Source: Streptomyces antibioticus | GTDB taxonomy: Bacteria > Actinomycetota > Actinomycetes > Streptomycetales > Streptomycetaceae | Direction of reading: 5' to 3' | Length of the DNA: 64,000 bases | Assembly: GCF_002019855.1 (NCBI RefSeq) | Contig: NZ_CM007717.1 | Location: 3,931,636-3,995,635, forward strand | Position numbers and translations under genes: made by a program | The notes under the pieces: model-generated | What the model was told of the DNA's origin: nothing | Seen by the model: the letters and a program-made list of their open reading frames with translations, nothing else | Databases searched by the model: none | Part shown: piece after piece, positions 23,760 to 31,645 of the stretch | How the letters are laid out: every line of letters starts with the position of its first letter | Numbering within the stretch: the first letter of the stretch is position 1

Positions 23760-24788
23760 ATGACGAACGCGTCGACGACTCCGTCGTACCAGCAACTTCC
23801 GATCATCGACCTCTCGGCCGCCGACGGCGGGCCGCAGGCGCGTGCGCTGCTGCACGCGCAGTTGCACTCCGCCGCCCACGACGTCGGTTTCTTCCAGCTC
23901 GTGGGGCACGGGGTGCCACCGCAGGAGACGGAGCGGCTGCTCACCGCCATGCGCGCCTTCTTCGCGCTGCCGGAGGCCGACCGGCTCGCGATCGACAACG
24001 TGAACTCGCCGCACTTCAGGGGCTACACCCGCACCGGCGACGAGCGCACCGGCGGGCGGCAGGACTGGCGCGACCAGCTCGACATCGGCGCGGAGCGGCC
24101 GGCCCGCGCGCCGGGGCCGGGCGAGCCCGCGTACTGGTGGCTGGAGGGCCCGAACCAGTGGCCCGCCGCACTGCCCGAGCTGCGCACCGCCGCGCTGGCC
24201 TGGATCGACCGGCTCAGCGCGGTCGCCGAGCGGCTGCTGCACGAACTGCTCGCCTCGATCGGCGCGGCCCCCGACTTCTACGACGCGGTGTTCGGGGAGC
24301 GGGCGCATCCGCATCTGAAGCTGGTGCGCTACCCGGGCAGCGCGGGCGACGGCTCGGGCCAGGGCGTGGGCGCGCACAAGGACTACGGCTTCCTGACGCT
24401 GCTGCTCCAGGACCGGATAGGCGGGCTCCAGGTGCAGCGGGAGGACGGCCGGTTCCATGACGTGCCGCCGCTGCCGGGCGCCTTCGTGGTCAACCTGGGC
24501 GAGCTGCTGGAGGTGGCGACCAACGGGTATCTCGTCGCCACCAACCACCGGGTGGTGTCACCGCCGAGCGCGGTCGAGCGGTTCTCCGTGCCGTTCTTCT
24601 ACAACCCGCGGCTGGACGCGCGCGTGGAGCCGCTGGTGTTCCCGCACGCGTCGGCCGCGCCGGGCGTGACGGACGATCCGGCCAATCCCCTGTTCGCCGA
24701 GTACGGCTTCAACGAGCTGAAGGGCAAGCTGCGGGCGCATCCGCTGGTCGCGGAGCGGCATCACGCGGAGCTGCTCAGCCCCGCGTGA
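23760..24788 (+). CDS. Isopenicillin N synthase-like 2OG-Fe(II) oxygenase
   Basis: The 342-residue protein is a non-heme iron oxygenase of the isopenicillin-N-synthase family. The N-terminal DIOX_N domain contains LPIIDLSAADGG and DVGFFQLVGHGVP. The jelly-roll has all iron ligands: GVGAHKDYGFLTLLLQD (His and Asp) and VATNHRVVSPP (His), plus RFSVPFFYNP carrying the R-x-S that binds 2-oxoglutarate. ATG 23760 gives MTNASTTPSY. There is no antibiotic cluster around it, so a house-type oxidation is more likely than beta-lactam synthesis. Two small upstream ORFs suggest regulation in the leader. Confidence 0.9.
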   Translation: MTNASTTPSYQQLPIIDLSAADGGPQARALLHAQLHSAAHDVGFFQLVGHGVPPQETERLLTAMRAFFALPEADRLAIDNVNSPHFRGYTRTGDERTGGRQDWRDQLDIGAERPARAPGPGEPAYWWLEGPNQWPAALPELRTAALAWIDRLSAVAERLLHELLASIGAAPDFYDAVFGERAHPHLKLVRYPGSAGDGSGQGVGAHKDYGFLTLLLQDRIGGLQVQREDGRFHDVPPLPGAFVVNLGELLEVATNGYLVATNHRVVSPPSAVERFSVPFFYNPRLDARVEPLVFPHASAAPGVTDDPANPLFAEYGFNELKGKLRAHPLVAERHHAELLSPA

Positions 24789-24813
24789 CGGCTCTTTCCG
24801 TGCGGGTCGCGGT

Positions 24814-25914
24814 TCAGTGCGTGGTGTCCGCGTAGCCCTCGATCTCCTGGGGACCGCGGGCGCCGGGGCCGATGTAGCGGGCGGAGGGTCGGACCAGGCG
24901 GCCGGTGCGCTTCTGTTCGAGGATGTGGGCGGACCAGCCGGCGGTGCGGGCACAGGTGAACATCGAGGTGAACATGTGCGCCGGGACCTCGGCGAAGTCG
25001 AGCACGATGGCGGCCCAGAACTCGACGTTGGTCGCGAGGACACGGTCCGGGCGGCGGGCGTGCAGCTCTTCGAGGGCCGCCTTCTCCAGCGCCTCCGCGA
25101 TCTCGAAGCGGGGCGCGCCCAGCTCGCGGGCGGTGCGGCGCAGCACACGCGCGCGGGGGTCCTCGGCGCGGTAGACGCGGTGGCCGAAGCCCATGAGGCG
25201 TTCACCGCGGTCCAGGGCCTGCTTGACGTAGGCGGTGGCGTCGCCGGTGCGCTCGATCTCCTCGATCATGCCGAGCACCCGGGAGGGGGCGCCGCCGTGC
25301 AGCGGCCCCGACATGGCTCCTACGGCGCCGGAGAGGGCCGCGGCGACATCGGCGCCGGTGGAGGCGATCACACGGGCCGTGAAGGTGGAGGCGTTCATGC
25401 CGTGCTCGGCGGCGGACGTCCAGTAGGCGTCGACGGCGGCGACGTGCTTGGGGTCGGGCTCGCCACGCCAGCGGATCATGAAGCGTTCGACGACGGACGC
25501 GGCCTTGTCGATCTCGCGCTGCGGGACCATGGGGCGGCCCTGCCCGCGGGCGGACTGGGCGACGTAGGAGAGGGCCATGACGGCGGCGCGGGCGAGGTCG
25601 TCGCGGGCCTGCTCGGCATCGATGTCGAGGAGCGGTTTGAGGCCCCAGACGGGGGCGAGCATGGCGAGCGCGGACTGCACGTCGACGCGGATGTCGCCGG
25701 AGTGGACCGGGATGGGGAAGGGCTCGGCGGGCGGCAGGCCGGGGTTGAAGGCGCCGTCGACGAGCAGGCCCCAGACGTTGCCGAAGGAGACGTGGCCGAC
25801 CAGGTCCTCGATGTCGACGCCCCGGTACCGCAGGGCGCCGCCTTCCTTGTCCGGTTCGGCGATCTCCGTCTCGAACGCGATGACTCCTTCGAGCCCGGGT
25901 ACGAAGTCGGACAT
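24814..25914 (-). CDS. Citrate synthase family paralog
   Basis: This 366-residue protein has the citrate synthase fold: EGGALRYRGVDIEDLVGHVS at the N-terminus, SGPLHGGAPSRVLGMIEEIE with the first catalytic His, RLMGFGHRVYRAEDPRARVL with the second, and TAGWSAHILEQKRTGRLVRP at the CoA-binding end. The catalytic Asp of N-V-D-F-Y is Glu here (NVEFWAA). The start is ATG 25914 after GAGGAGCC. With an Asp-to-Glu change it may be a slow citrate or methylcitrate synthase, or a divergent Claisen enzyme. It is probably the second citrate-synthase gene rather than the main TCA enzyme, and it is divergent from pdxH. Confidence 0.87.
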   Translation of the reverse strand: MSDFVPGLEGVIAFETEIAEPDKEGGALRYRGVDIEDLVGHVSFGNVWGLLVDGAFNPGLPPAEPFPIPVHSGDIRVDVQSALAMLAPVWGLKPLLDIDAEQARDDLARAAVMALSYVAQSARGQGRPMVPQREIDKAASVVERFMIRWRGEPDPKHVAAVDAYWTSAAEHGMNASTFTARVIASTGADVAAALSGAVGAMSGPLHGGAPSRVLGMIEEIERTGDATAYVKQALDRGERLMGFGHRVYRAEDPRARVLRRTARELGAPRFEIAEALEKAALEELHARRPDRVLATNVEFWAAIVLDFAEVPAHMFTSMFTCARTAGWSAHILEQKRTGRLVRPSARYIGPGARGPQEIEGYADTTH

Positions 25915-26070
25915 CGGGCGGCTCCTCGTGATGTGGGCGACGGATGGCGCCGGCGGATCCGCGGTCCGGTGCACGCGAGGTGCGGGACTCGCGGTCATGG
26001 GCGGTCACCCCGGTGATGCCCCGTGCGGCCGACGGTCACCCACCTGGGATGGCCCCCTCACCATATCCCT

Positions 26071-26116
26071 GAGTGCCACCTTTGGGGAGTGGTTGCGGCA
26101 CTCAGTGCCACCTTTG
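26071..26116. promoter_or_regulatory. Direct and inverted repeats between citrate synthase paralog and pdxH
   Basis: AGTGCCACCTTTG occurs at 26072-26084 and 26104-26116, exactly 32 bp apart or about three helical turns. The second copy overlaps the palindrome GGCACTCAGTGCC (26097-26109), and GAGTGCC at 26071 is inverted as GGCACTC at 26097. The block lies 36 bases upstream of pdxH in the divergent control region and is a good operator candidate. The regulator is unknown. Confidence 0.55.
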
Positions 26117-26151
26117 CGGGGGTGGCGGTCCGGGCGGGCCGATACGGCAGG

Positions 26152-26841
26152 ATGACCACCGTGACCGACGCACACGCCGTCTCCTCCGGCCCCGCCCCCG
26201 ATCCCGCCGCCATGCGCAAGCAGTACCGCGCGGAGGGGCTCGCCGAGGCGGACCTGGCCGCCACGCCCGTGGAGCAGTTCGCGCGCTGGTTCCGGGAGGC
26301 GGCCGTCGAGGCCCATCTGTTCGAGCCGAACGCGATGATCGTGTCCACGGCGGACGCGGAGGGCCGGCCCGGTTCACGGACGGTGCTGCTGAAGCAGTTC
26401 GACGAGCACGGCTTCGTCTTCTACACCAACTACGACTCGCGCAAGGCGCGGGACCTCGCCGAGAACCCGTACGTCTCGCTGCTCTTCCCCTGGCATCCGA
26501 TGGAGCGGCAGGTGATCGTGCGCGGGGTGGCCCGCAGGACCGGACGGGACGAGACCGCCGCGTACTTCCGCAGCCGGCCGCACGGCTCCCAGCTCGGCGC
26601 CTGGGCCAGCGGCCAGTCCTCGGTGATCGCGGACCGGGCGGACCTCGACGCCTCCTACGCCGAGCTGGTCGCCCGCTATCCGGAGGGCGAGCAGGTGCCG
26701 GTGCCGCCGCACTGGGGCGGTTTCCGGGTGGCGCCGGAGTCGGTGGAGTTCTGGCAGGGGCGGGAGAACCGGCTGCACGACCGGCTGCGGTACGTGGCGG
26801 AGCCGGACGGCGGCTGGCGTGTGGAGCGGCTCAGCCCCTGA
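26152..26841 (+). CDS. pdxH: Pyridoxamine 5'-phosphate oxidase
   Basis: PdxH oxidises pyridoxine- and pyridoxamine-5'-phosphate to PLP with FMN. The 229-residue protein has the FMN-binding sequence PGSRTVLLKQFDEHGFVFYT and NYDSRKARDLAENP, then RSRPHGSQLGAWASGQSS and the C-terminal PPHWGGFRVAPESVEFWQGR ending ENRLHDRLRY, which closes the PLP site. Length is normal. ATG 26152 is chosen; GTG 26161 is the alternative. A convergent terminator overlaps its stop codon. Confidence 0.95.
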   Translation: MTTVTDAHAVSSGPAPDPAAMRKQYRAEGLAEADLAATPVEQFARWFREAAVEAHLFEPNAMIVSTADAEGRPGSRTVLLKQFDEHGFVFYTNYDSRKARDLAENPYVSLLFPWHPMERQVIVRGVARRTGRDETAAYFRSRPHGSQLGAWASGQSSVIADRADLDASYAELVARYPEGEQVPVPPHWGGFRVAPESVEFWQGRENRLHDRLRYVAEPDGGWRVERLSP

Positions 26842-26866
26842 CCGCTCCGCGTCGGCGGGCGGTCAG
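26839..26866. terminator. Hairpin overlapping two convergent stop codons
   Basis: CTGACCGC at 26838-26845 and GCGGTCAG at 26859-26866 pair around a GC-rich loop. The arms contain the TGA of pdxH and the TGA of the convergent gene, so both transcripts end within a few bases of their stops. Confidence 0.6.
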
Positions 26867-27414
26867 ATCTTGCCCGCGAGGAACACCGTGCGGTGCCCCG
26901 GCCAGAACTCGGATATCCGGGCGCGGAACGCCTCGCTGAGCCAGGGCCAGTTCCAGAACTCCAGGCCGAGAACGGCGAAGGCCATGTGGTCGTCGGACCA
27001 GTTCCAGGCCGGGATCGGGACGGTCACCCCGCACGCGGGGCAGTCGACCGCGCCCTCGCCGGTGCCGTGCCAGCGGTCGACCTCGGCGGAGAAGAGCGAG
27101 TGGTCGGCGACGGCGGTCGCGCAGCGCGGGCAGTGGGCGGCCGGTGCGTCGGAGTCGTGGTGGTTGCTCCAGAAGACATGGCGCTCGGTGTGGACGACGA
27201 CGCCTTCGGGGGAACCCCAGCGGGCGTTCTCCACCGCCTTGTGCCAGTGCGGGCCCGGCGGATGCGCGGGGTGCTCGCTCAGGGCCCAGCCGGGCTCGGC
27301 GTCGGCGAGCACGATGCCCTCGGCCACCAGCCAGTCGACCAGGGGACGGGCGAGGCGCGGCGCGTCCTCGGGCGTCGCGTCGCGGTCGACGAGCGTCTGG
27401 AATGTGTCTCCCAT
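26863..27414 (-). CDS. Uncharacterised protein with paired Cys motifs
   Basis: The 183-residue product (ATG 27414, MGDTFQTL) is not a family I can name with certainty. It contains two C-x2-C pairs about 40 residues apart, HCPRCATAVADHSLF and DCPACGVTVPIPAW, which look like a zinc ribbon. They are followed by NWSDDHMAFAVLGLEFWNWP, a Trp-rich conserved tail. There is no signal or membrane segment. It converges on pdxH. Structural zinc binding is inferred from the Cys spacing alone. Confidence 0.75.
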   Translation of the reverse strand: MGDTFQTLVDRDATPEDAPRLARPLVDWLVAEGIVLADAEPGWALSEHPAHPPGPHWHKAVENARWGSPEGVVVHTERHVFWSNHHDSDAPAAHCPRCATAVADHSLFSAEVDRWHGTGEGAVDCPACGVTVPIPAWNWSDDHMAFAVLGLEFWNWPWLSEAFRARISEFWPGHRTVFLAGKI

Positions 27415-27502
27415 GCCGGCCACCGTAGGCGAGGGCACTGACAGCGGGTCGGGGCAGCGGGTTCGGGACAGCGGGTTCGGGCCTCGGGCTCCGGGAGGGC
27501 GG

Positions 27503-28108
27503 TCAGCCGAGCGCGTCGTCCAGCAGCCGTGCCCACTGCGCCACGACCCGTTCCCGGCGGCCGCCGTCGTCGGTGAGGAGGTTGGCGAGGCCGAGGCCGC
27601 GGGCCATGTCGAGGAGACCCTGCACGCTCTCGCGGACGCCGGGCACGGACTCGTCGGCGTCGAGGAGGTCCACGGCTATCCGGTGGGTCTCGCGGCCGAC
27701 GCGGGCCTCCAGCTCGGTCACGCGCGGGCCGAGCTGTTCCTCGTGGGAGGCGGCGACCCACAGGTGCAGGGCGGCCCGGAACAGGGGGCCGGTGTAGAGG
27801 TCGACCAGGGCGGAGACCACCGCGTGGCGGTCGGCGCCGCCCTCGGGGAAGAGGGCGCGCAGGGCCGTCGAGCGTTCCTCCGCGACGTACTCGACGGCGG
27901 CGGTGAACAGGTCCTCGCGGGTGGGGAAGTGGTGCTGGGCGGCGCCCCGGGAGACACCGGCCCGCTCGGCGACGGCCGAGACCGTGGAGCCCGCCCAGCC
28001 GTGTTCGGCGAGGCAGGCCACAGCGGCTTCCAGGAGCCGCTGCCGGGTGGCCCGGCTGCGGTCCTGCTTGGGGGCGCGGTCGCGGTCGACTGCGCTCACA
28101 GCACCCAT
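27503..28108 (-). CDS. TetR-family regulator at end of catabolic operon
   Basis: The 201-residue repressor has the TetR helix-turn-helix RQRLLEAAVACLAEHGWAGS and TVSAVAERAGVSRGAAQHHF (residues about 22-62), and a helical ligand-binding domain. ATG 28108 lies inside the end of the enoyl-CoA hydratase gene (13-base overlap), so it is the last gene of the leftward operon. It most likely represses that operon and responds to one of its CoA intermediates. A dyad upstream of the first gene, at 37621, is a candidate target. Confidence 0.9.
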   Translation of the reverse strand: MGAVSAVDRDRAPKQDRSRATRQRLLEAAVACLAEHGWAGSTVSAVAERAGVSRGAAQHHFPTREDLFTAAVEYVAEERSTALRALFPEGGADRHAVVSALVDLYTGPLFRAALHLWVAASHEEQLGPRVTELEARVGRETHRIAVDLLDADESVPGVRESVQGLLDMARGLGLANLLTDDGGRRERVVAQWARLLDDALG

Positions 28109-28830
28109 GCGGGATCCCGTCGTTCGAGGAAGGCCGTCATCCCCTCGCGGGCCTGCGGGGAGGCGAACAGCCGGGCCGAGAGCGCGGTGAGCTGCGCCGC
28201 GTCCCGGTCGAAGGTCTCCAGCACCCTAGCCGTGAGCAGCCGTTTCGTCTCGGCCAGGCCCTGCGGTGCGGCTCTGCGCAGACCGTCGAGGACGGGCGCG
28301 AGGACGGCGTCCACGTCGTCGCCCGCGGCCGTGAGCAGCCCGGCGCGGGCAGCCTCGGCGGCGTCGAAGCGCTCGCCGGTCAGGTAGTGGCGGGCGAGGG
28401 CACGCGGGTCGGTGCGCGGGAGCAGCGGCAGGGAGATCACCGCCGGGGCCACGCCGATGCGGACCTCCGTGAAGGCGAACGTCGACGTGGTGGACGCGGC
28501 GGTGATGTCGCAGGCGGCGAGCAGGCCCATCCCGCCGGCCCGGACGTGCCCGGTGACCCGGGCGACGACCGGCAGGGGCAGCTCCACGATCCGGCGCAGC
28601 AGGCCCACGAACGCGTCCGGGTCGGGCGGATCGCGCAGATCGGCGCCGGCGCAGAAGGTGGTGCCGGTGTGGGTGAGGACGACGGCCCGCACCTCGGGGT
28701 CGCCCGCGCAGTCGGCGAGGGCGTCGGCCAGGGCGCCGACCAGGACGGACGAGAGGGCGTTGCGGGTGTCCGGGGAGTCGAGCGCGAGGGTCTCGATCCC
28801 GCGCTCCCTGGCGCGCGCGAGGACGGTCAT
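28096..28830 (-). CDS. Enoyl-CoA hydratase/isomerase family protein
   Basis: The 244-residue crotonase-fold protein should hydrate a 2-enoyl-CoA. The oxyanion-hole region TTFCAGADLRDPPD and RVTGHVRAGGMGLLAACDIT are present. The latter lacks one of the Glu residues of classical hydratases (ARAGGMG rather than A-x-G-G-G-x-E-L), and the second acid region is FAFTEVRIGVAPAV. The reaction may therefore be hydration, isomerisation or hydrolysis. It overlaps the ligase gene by 4 bases (ATGA) and the TetR gene by 13. Confidence 0.88.
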   Translation of the reverse strand: MTVLARARERGIETLALDSPDTRNALSSVLVGALADALADCAGDPEVRAVVLTHTGTTFCAGADLRDPPDPDAFVGLLRRIVELPLPVVARVTGHVRAGGMGLLAACDITAASTTSTFAFTEVRIGVAPAVISLPLLPRTDPRALARHYLTGERFDAAEAARAGLLTAAGDDVDAVLAPVLDGLRRAAPQGLAETKRLLTARVLETFDRDAAQLTALSARLFASPQAREGMTAFLERRDPAWVL

Positions 28831-30395
28831 GCGGTCTCCCTGAGATGGCGGCGGAGGATCTTTCCGCTGGCGGCCCGGGGCACGGCGTCGATGAAGGTGA
28901 CGTGGCGGACGCGCTTGTAGGGGGCGACGCGCTCGGCGACGTACATCGCGACCTCGCCCTCGGACAGGTCGGGGGCGGCGGGCTGGCGGACCACGAAGGC
29001 GTGCGGGCTCTCGTTGCCGTCGTCGTCGTAGACGCCGATGACGGCGGCGTCGGCGATGCCGGGGTGGGTCAGCAGCAGTGCCTCCAGTTCGGCCGGGGCG
29101 ACCTGGAAGCCCTTGTACTTGATGAGTTCCTTGACGCGGTCGACGACGAACAGCCAGCCGTCGTCGTCGACCCGTCCGATGTCGCCGGTGTGCAGCCAGC
29201 CGTCGGGGTCGATCATGTCGGCGGTGGCGTCGGGGCGGCCGAGGTAGCCCTTCATGATCTGCGGGCCGCGGATGAGGATCTCGCCGCGTTCGCCGGGGCC
29301 GAGGTCCTTACCGGGGTCGTCGAGGGAGACGATCCGCATCTCGGTGCCGGCGATGAGCCTGCCGACGGTGCCCGCGGGGGCGTCGGCCATGGCGTCGAGC
29401 GGGACGACATGGGTGCCCGGGGACAGCTCCGTCATGCCGTACGCCTGGCCGACCGGCGGCAGGCCGAGACGCTCGGAACAGGCGGCCGCGAGGGCGGCGT
29501 CCAGCGGGGCGGCGGCGCTGATCACGTACTTCAGCGACGACAGGTCGTACTCGGCGACCGCCGGATGCTTGGCCAGGGCGAGGACGATCGGCGGCGCCAC
29601 GTAGAGCGCGGTGATGCGGTGCTTCTGGATCGCCCCGAGGAACGTCTCCAGTTCGAAGCGGGGCAGGACGACGACGGTGGCGCCCTGCCGCAGCGGCGCG
29701 TTCATCAGGGCGGTGAGGCCGTAGATGTGGAAGAACGGCAGGACGGCGAGGACCCGGTCGCCGGGGGCCGCCGAGATCGCCGGGGCGAGCTGGTCGAGGT
29801 TGGTGGCGATCTGCCGGTGGGTGAGCATCACCCCCTTGGGGACACCGGTGGTGCCCGACGAGTACGGCAGGGCCGCCACGTCCTCCGTCGGGTCGACGGC
29901 GACCTGCGGTTCGGGGGCGGTGGAGGCGAGCATGTCGATCAGCGAACGGTGGCCGGGGGCGCTGTCGCAGACGAAGATCTCCTCGACGCCGCCGGCCAGG
30001 TCGGCGGCCCGCCGTGCCGTCTCCAGCAGCGGGGAGACGGTCACGATCCAGCGGGTGGCCGAGTCCTTGAGCTGTTTGGCGAACTCCTCGGCCGTGGCGA
30101 GCGGATGCACGGTGGTGACGGAGGCGCCCGCGCGGGTGGCGGCGTAGAAGGCGACCGGGAACGCGACGGTGTTCGGGCTGTGCAGGGCGAGGACGTCGCC
30201 CTTGCGGACGCCTGCCTCGGCGAGCGCGGCGGCCACCCGCCGGTGGAATCGGTCGAGTTGGTCGTAGGTGAGGGTCGTGCCGTCCGCGCCGTCGATCAGC
30301 GCGGGCGTGTCACCGAACTCGGCGGCCCGGCCCAGCACCGCGTCGTGGATGGGGAGTTCTACGGGCGGTACGTCTGCGTACTGGCTGCGGAACAT
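28827..30395 (-). CDS. 4-coumarate:CoA ligase-like AMP ligase
   Basis: The 522-residue ANL enzyme matches the Streptomyces 4-coumarate/cinnamate:CoA ligase characterised from S. coelicolor (identified from memory by length, neighbours and sequence). Box I is ALPYSSGTTGVPKGVMLTHR, and GQAYGMTELSP, EILIRGPQIMKGYL and TGDIGRVDDDGWLFVVDRVK follow. VPRAASGKILRRHL carries the adenylation Lys. The start is ATG 30395 after AGGAGGAACC. In the operon it activates the acid substrate. The S. coelicolor homolog accepts cinnamate and coumarate, but the physiological substrate here may be a different unsaturated acid. Confidence 0.92.
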   Translation of the reverse strand: MFRSQYADVPPVELPIHDAVLGRAAEFGDTPALIDGADGTTLTYDQLDRFHRRVAAALAEAGVRKGDVLALHSPNTVAFPVAFYAATRAGASVTTVHPLATAEEFAKQLKDSATRWIVTVSPLLETARRAADLAGGVEEIFVCDSAPGHRSLIDMLASTAPEPQVAVDPTEDVAALPYSSGTTGVPKGVMLTHRQIATNLDQLAPAISAAPGDRVLAVLPFFHIYGLTALMNAPLRQGATVVVLPRFELETFLGAIQKHRITALYVAPPIVLALAKHPAVAEYDLSSLKYVISAAAPLDAALAAACSERLGLPPVGQAYGMTELSPGTHVVPLDAMADAPAGTVGRLIAGTEMRIVSLDDPGKDLGPGERGEILIRGPQIMKGYLGRPDATADMIDPDGWLHTGDIGRVDDDGWLFVVDRVKELIKYKGFQVAPAELEALLLTHPGIADAAVIGVYDDDGNESPHAFVVRQPAAPDLSEGEVAMYVAERVAPYKRVRHVTFIDAVPRAASGKILRRHLRETA

Positions 30396-30423
30396 GGTTC
30401 CTCCTGGCACGACGGTGTGCGGA

Positions 30424-31566
30424 CTAGTACGACTTGGGCAGGCCCAGGGTCTGGTGCGAGATGTAGTTCAGAATCATCTCCCTGCTCACCGGCGCGATGC
30501 GAGCCACGCGTGAGGCCGTGATGAGCCGGGCAAGGCCGAACTCGGTCGTCAGACCGTTGCCCCCGAGGGTGTGCACGGCCTGGTCGACCGCCTTCACACA
30601 CGCCTCGCCCGCCGCGTACTTGGCCATGTTGGCGGCCTCGCCCGCACCGATGTCGTCCCCCGCGTCGTACAGATGGGCCGCCTTCTGCATCATCAGCCGG
30701 GCCAGCTCCAGGTCGATGTGGGCCTGCGCGAGCGGGTGGGCGATGGCCTGGTGGGCGCCGATCGGGGTCTTCCAGACGGTGCGGTCACGCGCGTACTCGA
30801 TCGCCTTCGCCAGGGCGTGGCGGCCCATGCCGATCGCGAAGGCGGCCGTCATGATCCGCTCCGGGTTGAGGCCCGCGAAGAGCTGGAGCAGCCCCGCGTC
30901 CTCGTCGCCCACCAGGGCCTCGCCGGGCAGCCGTACGTCGTCCAGGACCAGTTCGAACTGCCACTCCTGGCTCTTGAGTTCCATCTCGATCCGGCGGCGC
31001 GAGAAGCCGGGCGCGTCCCTCGGGACGATGAACAGGGCGGGCTTGAGACGGCCCGTGCGGGCGTCCTCGGTACGGCCGACGATCAACGTGGCGTCCGCGA
31101 TGTCCACGCCGGAGACGAAGACCTTGCGGCCGGTGAGCAGCCAGTCCGTGCCGTCCCGGCGGGCCGTGGTGGTGATGCGGTGGCTGTTGGACCCGGCGTC
31201 GGGTTCGGTGATCCCGAAGGCCATCAGACGGCTGCCGTCCGCGAGGGCGGGCAGCCACTCCCGCTTCTGGGCCTCGGTGCCGAAGCGGGAGATGACCGTG
31301 CCGCAGATCGCCGGGGACACGATCATCATGAGCAGCGGGTTCCCGGCGGCGCCCATCTCCTCCAGGACGAGGGAGAGTTCGGTGATGCCGCCGCCTCCCC
31401 CGCCGTATGCCTCCGGCAGGTTGACGCCGATGTAGCCGAGCTTGGCCGCCTCCTGCCACAGGGCGCGGTTGTCCGTTTCCTCGCCGGGGGTGGTGTGGCT
31501 CTTGGCGAAGGCGGATACCGCTGCGCGGAGTGCCTTGTGCTCGTCGGATTCGATGTGGGTGGTCAC
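30424..31566 (-). CDS. Acyl-CoA dehydrogenase of catabolic operon
   Basis: This 380-residue flavoenzyme should desaturate the CoA ester. Landmarks are MAFGITEPDAGSNSHRITTT and GRKVFVSGVDIADATLIVGR in the FAD/substrate domain, IGMGRHALAKAIEYARDRTV, and VDQAVHTLGGNGLTTEFGLA near the C-terminus, where the Glu of TTEFG is a candidate base. ATG 31566 gives MTTHIESDEH. It sits 28 bases upstream of the ligase gene and 79 bases after the biotin carboxylase gene. Confidence 0.92.
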   Translation of the reverse strand: MTTHIESDEHKALRAAVSAFAKSHTTPGEETDNRALWQEAAKLGYIGVNLPEAYGGGGGGITELSLVLEEMGAAGNPLLMMIVSPAICGTVISRFGTEAQKREWLPALADGSRLMAFGITEPDAGSNSHRITTTARRDGTDWLLTGRKVFVSGVDIADATLIVGRTEDARTGRLKPALFIVPRDAPGFSRRRIEMELKSQEWQFELVLDDVRLPGEALVGDEDAGLLQLFAGLNPERIMTAAFAIGMGRHALAKAIEYARDRTVWKTPIGAHQAIAHPLAQAHIDLELARLMMQKAAHLYDAGDDIGAGEAANMAKYAAGEACVKAVDQAVHTLGGNGLTTEFGLARLITASRVARIAPVSREMILNYISHQTLGLPKSY

Positions 31567-31645
31567 TGTGCTCCTTCGGCTGCGGCTTGTGTGTGGCTGG
31601 TCGCGCTCACGCGGCGGAGCCGCATATCGATGCGGCCCCGCGCCC

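Noticed and set aside
23760..24788. Beta-lactam biosynthesis cluster suggested by the IPNS-like oxygenase
   Set aside because: No ACV synthetase or other beta-lactam genes nearby; the family is broad.
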